Shown piece after piece: positions 56,855-64,000 of a stretch of DNA of 64,000 nt. A program made the position numbers and the translations under genes. The stretch comes from Henckelia pumila. Lineage: Eukaryota; Streptophyta; Magnoliopsida; Lamiales; Gesneriaceae. The notes under the pieces are model-generated. The model had not been told where the DNA came from. It made no database searches and saw only the letters and a program-made list of their open reading frames with translations. Every line of letters begins with the position of its first letter. Within the stretch, counting starts at the first letter, position 1. Where the stretch lies: positions 151,977,753-152,041,752 of the forward strand of contig NC_133123.1 of NCBI RefSeq assembly GCF_033568475.1, written 5' to 3'.

Positions 56855-58652
56855 TGTCACGCCCCGAAACGAGCCTAGTTGACATCGGCGTTGTTTAACA
56901 TTTCGAATTGAAAAAAAACAAGCCACGTAGTATAGATAACAGCCTTCAACCAGTCTTTTACATAACCAAATATGTCTTTACAAAATAGGAAATGCGACAA
57001 TAGCGGAAGCGACAAAATAATAGAAAATAACTACTAATAAAACTTCAACTTGATCACCAACCCCAGAATGCATATTGTTCATCCTCTTCTAAATTTTCTT
57101 CGGTATCTGGGGAGGAAAGTAAGGAGGTAAGTGTTTTGGGAAACACTCAGCAAGTGGGGGCCGATCGAGCACGATAAACACCAAAATATATTTACATGTA
57201 CTCATGTATATTTCATAATCTCGAAACAAAATAAGCATGATGAATTTGAACAAATACGAAGCAAATATTGCACTGTTAATTATCTCATTTTCTGTGGTTC
57301 TACTGATCAGTCCCCTGTATGTTACTCCTCTAAGGGGCGAGGCCAAAGGAACGGTTATTATAACCCACCGCATCAGGGCCATATCAAATCAAATCAAATC
57401 GTCGGAAATTCCTTAACCATTTCTAAATCGACTCTTAACAGTGCATCTCAAATATTTCCAAATAATTCTAACATGCTTCAAATAATATCACGAATAGCCA
57501 ATAAATAATATATATCAAAGTTAAACAAATATTATCATGCTGATCGAATTTTCAAAAGTATAAGTATTTATGTTATAAAACTTAACTCACACGCAAAAAT
57601 AGATATAAGTATAGAAACTTATATCACGCAAAAGAAAGGTAGAAGCCCACTTACCGTATTCGATTTCTAAAAAAATCGTGTAGGAGTAAAGATTATTGGA
57701 GAGCCTCGACTGGAGTAAAAATTCAAATAGATTCACGGCAACAATCTGCTCGATCTTAAGGAAATAAGCTTCTCAACTTTGGACAGAAAGTGCAACTCCT
57801 AGCTCGACTTAGGTGATGCCTCTTGAATTGAACCCAACCACTTTCTTCCTTAGATTATTGTAGGTTACTTCTCGAACCTGGGCAGACCACAAAGCTTCAG
57901 AAATGAGCAAAAACTTGCTCTCGAAATGGACAGAAATTCCTTCAAAAATGGATAGAATGTTTACTTCGAAACGATACCGACTTTTTCCGAGTTTTTTGGA
58001 AACTTTGAAGATCAACACCGAGCAGAGATTTCCGAGCTTCAAACTCCTGCTATTGAGTTTCAAATTTAGGAAGGAGATAGGCTCAAAATTTGGACAGAAA
58101 CATGATCTCAGATTTTTGCTTACTGGTTTTCGAAGATAGCCAAAATAATCATTCCGATACGATGCCAACTTCTTTGAGAATTCTGGGCAGCAACTTAATC
58201 CTTTGAATTGCTCGATTCAATCGCTGCTATTGATCCGTAAAATGGGCCAAAAATCCGCTTCTTGAATCCTTGCTAACTCGACTGCAATTCGATGCTTAAA
58301 ATGGCTGGAACTGGAGCTCGAAATGAACAGAAATGAACGGAACTCAAAGCTTGAAAAAAATGTTGTTGCTGTTCGAGTATGGAGTGTTGGAGGGATCGAA
58401 ATTGGTGTGTTTCCCATCAGCTCAATCCATAATTTATAGGCTTCAAGTAGCTACTGAAAAGCCTCCCATGATCAGTCATTTAACCTCCATAATAATCATT
58501 TAATCACCATTACATGACTGTTACACTAGCTGTTAAAATTCTTCAGTTTCAGATTTGAAAAGTTCTCTGCCTTCACTCCTTGGGTTATGGTTCATGCCTT
58601 CACTCCTTCTGTTATGGCTCATCATTGCTTGCTTGGTGGCTGGGTTCTCACA
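56855..58652 (-). mobile_element. 3' LTR (minus strand) forming the left half of the palindrome
   Basis: The minus strand starts TGTGAGAACCCAG at 58652 and ends TCGGGGCGTGACA at 56855, 1.8 kb, typical of plant gypsy LTRs. A TATA box (CCTATAAATT on the minus strand, 58440-58431) lies about 33-40 nt upstream of the palindrome boundary at 58398. Confidence 0.75.
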
Positions 58653-58701
58653 TCCCACCCTTCTTATTGAGAGTTTCATCCTCGAAACTTGAGTCGTTCT
58701 G
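58653..58701 (-). promoter_or_regulatory. Polypurine tract and last internal bases of the inserted LTR element
   Basis: The minus strand reads TTTCGAGGATGAAACTC then AATAAGAAGGGTGGGA directly before the LTR start, a usual gypsy pol end plus PPT. This identifies the left half as a 3' LTR. Confidence 0.65.
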
Positions 58702-60225
58702 CGATCCCTCCAACACTCCATACTCGAACAGCAACAACATTTTTTTCAAGCTTTGAGTTCCGTTCATTTCTGTTCATTTCGAGCTCCAGTTCCAACCATT
58801 TTAAGCATCGAATTGCAGTCGAGTTAGCAAGGATTCAAGAAGCGGATTTCTGGCCCATTTTACGAATCAATAGCAGCGATTGAATCGAGCAATTCAAAGG
58901 ATTAAGTTGCTGCCCAGAATCCTCAAAGAAGTCGGCATCGTATCGGAAGGATTATTTTGGCTATCTTCGAAAACCAGTAAGCAAAAATCTGAGATCATTT
59001 TTCTGTCCAAATTTTGAGCCTATCTCCTTCCTAAATTCGAAACTCAATAGCAGGAGTTTGAAGCTCAGAAATCTCTGCTCGGTGTTGATCTTCAAAGTTT
59101 CCAAAAAACTCGGAAAAAGTCGGCATCGTTTCGAAGTAAACTTTATATCCATTTTTGAAGGAATTTCTGTCCATTTCAAGAGCAAGTTTTTGCTCATTTC
59201 TGAAGCTTTGTGGTCTGCCCAGGTTCGAGAAGTAACCTACAATAATCTAAGGAAGAAAGTGGTTGGTTTCAATTCAAGAGGCATCACCTAAGTCGAGCTA
59301 GGAGTTGCACTTTCTGTCCAAAGTTGAGAAGCTTATTTCCTTAAGATCGAACAGATTGTTGCCGTGAATCTATTTGAATTTTTACTCCAGTCGAGGCTCT
59401 CCAATAATCTTTAATCCTACACGATTTTTTTAGAAATCGAATACGTAAGTGGGCTTCTACCTTTCTTTTGTGTGATATAAGTTTCTACACTTATATTTAT
59501 TTTTGCGTGTGAGTTAAGTTTTATAACATAAATACTTATAATTTTGAAAATTCGATCGGCATGATAATATTCGTTTCACTTTGATATATATTATTTGTTG
59601 GCTATTCGTGATATTATTTGAAGCATGTTAGAATTATTTGAAAATATTTGAGATGCACTGTTAAGAGTCGATTTAGAAATGGTTAAGGAATTTCCGACGA
59701 TTTGATTTGATTTGATATGGCCCTGATGCGGTGGGTTATAATAATCGTTCCTTTGGCCTCGCCCCTTAGAGGAGTAACATATAGGGGACTGATCAGTAGA
59801 ACAACGGAAAATGAGATAATTAACAGTGCAATATTTGCTTCGTATTTGTTCGAATTCAGCATGATTATTTTGTTTCGAGATTATAAAATATACATGAGTA
59901 CATGTAAATATATTTTGGTGTTTATCGTGCTCGATCGGCCCCCACTTGCTGAGTGTTTCCCAAAACACTCACCCCCTTACTTTCCTCCCCAGATACCGAA
60001 GAAAATTTAGAAGAGGATGAACAATATGCATTCTGGGGTTGGTGATCAAGTTGAAGTTTTATTAGTAGTTATTTTCTATTATTTTGTCGCTTCCGCTATT
60101 GTCGTATTTCCTATTTTGTAAAGACATATTTGGTTATGTAAAAGACTGGTTGAAGGCTGTTATCTATACTACGTGACTTGTTGTTTTTCAATTCGAAATG
60201 TTAAACAACGCCGATGTCAACTAGG
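58702..60225 (+). mobile_element. R-U5-like LTR copy forming the right half of the palindrome
   Basis: The plus strand begins CGATCCCTCCAACACTCC, the predicted transcript start of the facing LTR, and runs to GTCAACTAGGC. It has no U3, TATA or PPT and lacks the terminal TCGTTTCGGGGCGTGACA. The structure resembles a reverse-transcribed 5' end (strong-stop-like cDNA) rather than a complete LTR. Confidence 0.7.
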
Positions 60226-60719
60226 CACTCCCAAATCTTCAAGTGTTCGAGATGGTAGAAAATGGTATGAATGGGTTTCCTGAGAGTTGGACGACAGTGG
60301 AAGGTCAATTTCTTCAACTCAAGTACTTCTGTTCTTCATTGGATAATTTGGTGAAGTGGGAAGTGGAAAAAGACCACTTCCCAAGCCTGGAAAGTTTGAT
60401 CCTCAGGAATTCTTACTGGATTACTCATATTCCCTATGAATTAGGAGAAATAGATTCACTTCAACTCATTGAGTTGCAGTACTGTCTGGAATCGCTAGTG
60501 GATTCGGCAAAGCGAATTCAGGAGCAGCAACACGCGAATGGGAACTATGCTTTTCAAGTTCGTGTCATTAGACATTAATCATGTGTTGTGAACAATTATT
60601 TTTGGCAGCATTTGAAAGTGGAAATTGTGAGAGTTGTATTTGTTTGGGTGGAAGATTTATTGCTCGATTACTCGATCTAAAATAATTGAATACGTGATGG
60701 CACATGGAGGTTTCCAGCT

Positions 60720-60914
60720 ACCATTGATGCTTTGCTTGTTTCAAACATTCAAAATTTATATCAAACATTGTCCGCGTGCGGCGTGCGTGCTGCTAATAGA
60801 GTAGCACATTTCATTGCCCATAAAGCTTTAGCAGATGGGGAGTCTGCTGATTATTTTGGATCGATTCCATTCTTTTTGTGTAATATTGTAAATATGGATA
60901 TGAATTGTGATTAA
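60720..60914 (+). pseudogene. RNase H-like (RVT_3) C-terminal fragment
   Basis: Reads VRAANRVAHFIAHKALADGE and then PFFLCNIVNMD, the usual end of plant non-LTR-derived RNase H-like proteins (R-x-N-x-VAH-x-hA...P-x-h...D). Only the last ~50-60 residues remain, with no upstream catalytic DED part. It lies about 140 bp after the NLR2 stop and is probably a LINE- or domain-derived remnant. Confidence 0.55.
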
Positions 60915-61860
60915 TGGAATCCTTCTTACCATAAAAAAAAAACCTATACAATTTTTCATTTACCTTTGTTTGGCAAGATATTTTTCTATATCTGAAAGGT
61001 GAAGGAAAGTTCATAGTAGCGTATGCTTCCATTTCCTTGTATGCATCTCTACATTTTTCTATATTCAGTTACTTTCCGGTTACTTCAGATAAGGATGGAC
61101 AATCTTTGAGACTATTTTTACATCGCATAGAATGGAGATGTCCTTTACTTAACACTTCGCGGTTGCCTGATATCTTATGTTCAGTATGTCGAGTGTAATT
61201 GAACTCTCGAATACTTATTGGTGTTTGAGCTTCTAACTGCTTGCTTTCGAAAGCTTGACGATTATTTTGGTTGAACATGTAGCTGATTCTTAATGAATTA
61301 TAGTTTTCAAAACTTTTCATTTCATGGAATGAGTCCGTCTTCATAATATTTCTGCCAGCAGATTGCCATTGTTTTCGAAACAAGAATTACCATTATGTTG
61401 TAAAACCATGAATGGAATGGCCTTATATCCATTCAAATTTTTTTATAGAAAAATGTTCAATAAAAGTCTTTTTTTTTCCTTCAAAAATAAAAGTATTTTT
61501 AAAAAATATATATATATAATAAAACGTAAAACTTGAGAACTTCTATGTTCTAACTAGAGATCACAAAATCTGTTATGTTTCTTAGCACCGTTATAGTTGC
61601 GTGCACATTTCATTATATAAAGTTTAATTGTGAATCAAATGAGACCTAGATGAGGTGATAAATGAGTTAAATGTCCATCGAATTATATTATTTTAAAAAA
61701 AAATGAAAAATTTTACATTAAGTATAACTTTATATAATTACATACTAGTTATTAATATATATTTTTTTACAAGGAAATATACAGATTAACAGATATACTA
61801 TTTTTTTATTTTTTAATTACAAAATTATGATGTCAAAAAAAAATTACAAAATTATGAACT
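60915..61860. other. No recognised gene
   Basis: A 104-codon minus ORF (61383-61069) has mixed composition and no motif I recognise. AT-rich low-complexity text follows from 61440. No TIR or RNA gene seen. Confidence 0.35.
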
Positions 61861-62220
61861 TGTACATCGAGCTGCCTCCGAGCTAGACTGCCATTCTATC
61901 CATCGCTTTCCCGTCTCCATGTTTCTTGTACATATAATAGAAAATAGATGGAATACAACCACCGCCAAGCGCCGCGCCGGGCTCCGCCGCATCCGTCGAT
62001 GGGGCGGACGTGAGTTTGATTAAATGCGACGGAAGGCGTTACTTATGCCGGTGACCGTGGCGGCGCCGGTCGTCATGACAAAGTCGATGGACTGGGGGTA
62101 TTTTTTGTACTTCGTGTATTGTATATATTGCATATTTTCCTTCGAAAGTTATCTTTTTGTCGCATTATTCAGTGGTTTACTATGTATTGTGTTAGAATCT
62201 GTTCTAAAATAAGCTCTGCC
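61861..62220 (+). other. GC-rich island with a short membrane-like ORF
   Basis: 61960-62080 is unusually GC-rich (CGCCGCGCCGG-type text) for this window. The ORF 62024-62212 (62 codons, ATG) begins MRRKALLMPVTVAAPVVMTK and ends in a strongly hydrophobic stretch. It may be a 5' exon or UTR fragment of a moved gene. No family recognised. Confidence 0.3.
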
Positions 62221-62912
62221 ATTTTTACCTTCTTTGTTAGATGTCAGGTGTAAAAGATAGTTTGTATTTTTTTGCGGCTGTAACAGAATTTAGGTTCGAA
62301 TTGGAATATGCTGGAGAATGGGAGTTACCATTGTTTTTCCAAGGTTTCATTCTTGTAAATGACAGTATACACGAAGGATGCAATTAATGGGACGAAGAAA
62401 GAAACATATGAAAAGGAGATAAAGAATGATTACAAATTAATAGTGATAAATAGAAAAGAGTTTGAAAAAGGTAAATAATTTATATCCCGGAACGATAGAG
62501 ATCGTGACAGTATGTCTTATCTGAAATGGTATTTAGACAGTGTCACTTCTTCGCTATGACAGTACGTCTTATCTAAATGGTATTTAGTTAATGTCACTTC
62601 TTAGCTTTTCCTTAACAAAAGCTCTTCTTGTAAGCTCTCCCAAACACATAAACTTTGATTGTTGATCTAACAATGCACTTATGTCATATCACGTTGATTT
62701 ATTTACTATTGATTTATAAATAATTTCTTTATGTGATGTTTTCACGCATACATGTCGTTCCTTAGATGATATCCGAAGCAGGAGTCATGCGTACTTATCT
62801 TTCTTATGTTATTGCTTTTATTAACATTGTTATTTTTATAGGTAAATTGTGCTAGATAATCATTTATAAATAATTGCAACTTATTAGTGCTTTAATAGCT
62901 TTATTTTATTGT
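62221..62912. repeat. Flank of NLR3 with a 52-bp tandem duplication
   Basis: Two copies of a 52-bp unit 'gacagtaygtcttatct.aaatgg' begin at 62506 and 62558. Nothing else recognised. Confidence 0.55.
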
Positions 62913-64000
62913 GATGATTGGAGTTCTTGAGATGAGGTGACCTTGTATCAAAACTTTGAGAGGATTAATTTTATTGAAGAAGAAACAACGAAGATGAAGA
63001 ACATGAGAAACACGATAGAAGATCTCCGATCCAGAACTTATCCTTCTCCGGTTGATCATTCTTCCACACTCAAAGTCACAGTTAAAGACATGGTTGTGGG
63101 ACTCGATAATGACTTGAATGCAATCAATGAATTGTTATACGAAGATTCCACTAAGCTCCAAATTATCCCAATAGTTGGGATGGGAGGAATCGGTAAGACG
63201 ACTCTAGCTAGAAGAGCTTATGATGATTCACTTCTTACTCAAGATTTTGATTGCTATGCCTGGATCATAGTTTCTGCAGAGTATCAAAGAGGACGGATTC
63301 TTTCAGGACTTCTTCATCACTTGAAGAAACTCGATAGGGAACAATCTCATCATCAGACTGATGCTGAATTGGAAATACTAGTGTACCAAAATCTCAAGGA
63401 TAGGCGATATCTCATCGTGATTGATGATAAGGCTTGGGATGATTTGAAGATGATATTTCCGGACGATGGTAGTGGAAGCCGAATCTTGTTGACTACGAGG
63501 CTATCCGATGTTGCTGTTTATGCGGGATGTTCTAGTACTTCGTTTCACCGAATGAATTTTTTGAATGAAGATCAAAGCTGGAAACTACTCCAGGAAAGAA
63601 TTTTTGGACAAGAATCTTGTCCTATCAAACTGGTGGAGATCGGGAAGAAGATTGCAAGAAATTGTGGGGGACTTCCACTCACGATTGTGGTGGTTGCGGG
63701 ACTACTCCTTTCTTCCAACAATATGATAAAAAAAGAATTGTGGGAAAATATTTCAGAAAATATAAGTTCAACAGAACCCACAATTGCGTTGTAATGCTCA
63801 AAGATACTATGTTTGAGTTATGATTGGTTACCTCTTTGGTTAAAGCCATGTTTCCTCTACGTCGCAGCTTTTCCAGAAGATCTGAATTGATGTATCTAAG
63901 CTAATCATGTTATGGGTTGCAGAGGGATTTCTTAAACCAGGGGATCAATATAGATGCTTGGAAGATGTGGCAGAGGGGTATTTGGAGGATCTTGTGAATA
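62913..64000 (+). pseudogene. NLR3: 5'-truncated R1-type NLR, continues beyond the window
   Basis: Very close to NLR2 from GATGATTGGAGTTCTTG onward. The N-terminal part before that point is absent, so it has no start. Lesions: TGT to TGA near 62930, a 12-bp in-frame loss after VIDD near 63428 that removes IWST of kinase-2, CAA to TAA at 63792, and an indel near 63880. The P-loop GMGGIGKTTLARRAYDD and RNBS-B GSRILLTTR are intact. It lacks the 1-bp loss seen in NLR2, so the lesions arose separately after duplication. The reading frame still resumes to EDLVN at the window edge. Confidence 0.92.

Larger units (their letters stand above)
56855..60225. mobile_element. Head-to-head LTR palindrome inserted in NLR2
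   Basis: The left arm 56873-58398 and right arm 58702-60225 are near-perfect inverted copies of about 1.53 kb, separated by 303 bp. The left half is a full minus-strand LTR. The right half starts almost exactly where transcription of that LTR would start and lacks the final ~18 bp. No target duplication; about 13 bp of NLR2 lost. ORFs inside come in mirrored pairs and are not genes. Confidence 0.88.
54680..60578 (+). pseudogene. NLR2: R1-type NLR, multiply broken and split by an LTR palindrome
   Basis: Same family as NLR1. The ATG at 54680 gives MAAAYVALLSLARSL but stops at codon 44 (TAA at 54809). About 90 bp of the N-terminal domain is missing there. The NB-ARC has GMGGIGKTTLARRAYDD and LIVIDDIW in different frames, separated by a 1-bp loss near 55357. 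A TAG at 55904 replaces the Glu of LWVAEGFL (a G-to-T change). Another indel lies near 56090. The LRR part is open from 56199 but runs into a 3.4 kb insertion at 56855. Coding sequence resumes at 60226 and ends at TAA 60576-60578. About 13 bp of the original gene is missing at the insertion point compared with NLR1. It is certainly non-functional as a full-length receptor. Confidence 0.93.

Noticed and set aside
57131-59968. Mirrored ORF pairs such as 57131-57508 and 59591-59968
   Set aside because: They are the same LTR sequence in the two arms of the palindrome, with no known domain.
62024-62212. Small membrane protein gene
   Set aside because: Hydrophobic end arises from AT-rich DNA after a GC-rich patch; no family or splice support. 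Kept only as an unassigned region.

Overview
The window is plant nuclear DNA. It is AT-rich and dominated by nested LTR retrotransposons, Helitron-type repeats and small TIR elements, with three damaged disease-resistance (NLR) genes in the last third. The NLRs are of the R1 (late-blight resistance) type with an Rx-like N-terminus. Together with the retroelement types this suggests an asterid eudicot, perhaps Lamiales. That placement is inference from family resemblance only.

Region 1-8.5 kb holds the end of a Ty3/gypsy-type element on the minus strand (internal leader, PBS and a 2.7 kb LTR). It sits in the remains of a Copia LTR, followed by AT-rich repeats, a MITE and a tRNA-like relic.

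Region 8.5-25.8 kb is the centrepiece: two nested Copia elements, probably of the SIRE/Maximus lineage. The outer element (plus strand, 8551-25834) has lost all of pol and keeps a gag N-terminus and an env-position ORF. The inner element (minus strand, 10392-21972) landed inside that env-position ORF. Each is flanked by a perfect TACAT duplication. The inner element carries gag (zinc knuckle deleted), pol (a few lesions), an open 994-codon env-position ORF and two antisense ORFs lying between pol and it. The antisense ORFs have TATA-like and poly(A)-like signals. A 255 bp divergent region separates the first antisense ORF from the 994-codon ORF.

Region 26-39.9 kb is Helitron-like repeat DNA carrying a Copia solo LTR, a gypsy-type LTR, a Cassandra-like 5S rRNA-bearing segment, a LINE 3' end, a MULE-like TIR element and two further MITEs.

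Region 39.96-42.57 kb is NLR1, intact except for one 1-bp frameshift. Region 43.7-46.5 kb is a recent tandem array of Helitron-end-like units. Region 47.8-50.2 kb is a decayed SIRE-type element, recognised from a pol remnant and a third copy of the env-position ORF family. Region 50.4-54.4 kb is a non-autonomous Helitron.

Region 54.7-60.6 kb is NLR2, broken by several lesions and by a 3.4 kb head-to-head LTR palindrome in its LRR. Region 62.9-64 kb is the start of NLR3, a close duplicate of NLR2 that runs off the window. No gene here is certain to be functional. NLR1 and the inner element's extra ORFs are the best candidates for expression.
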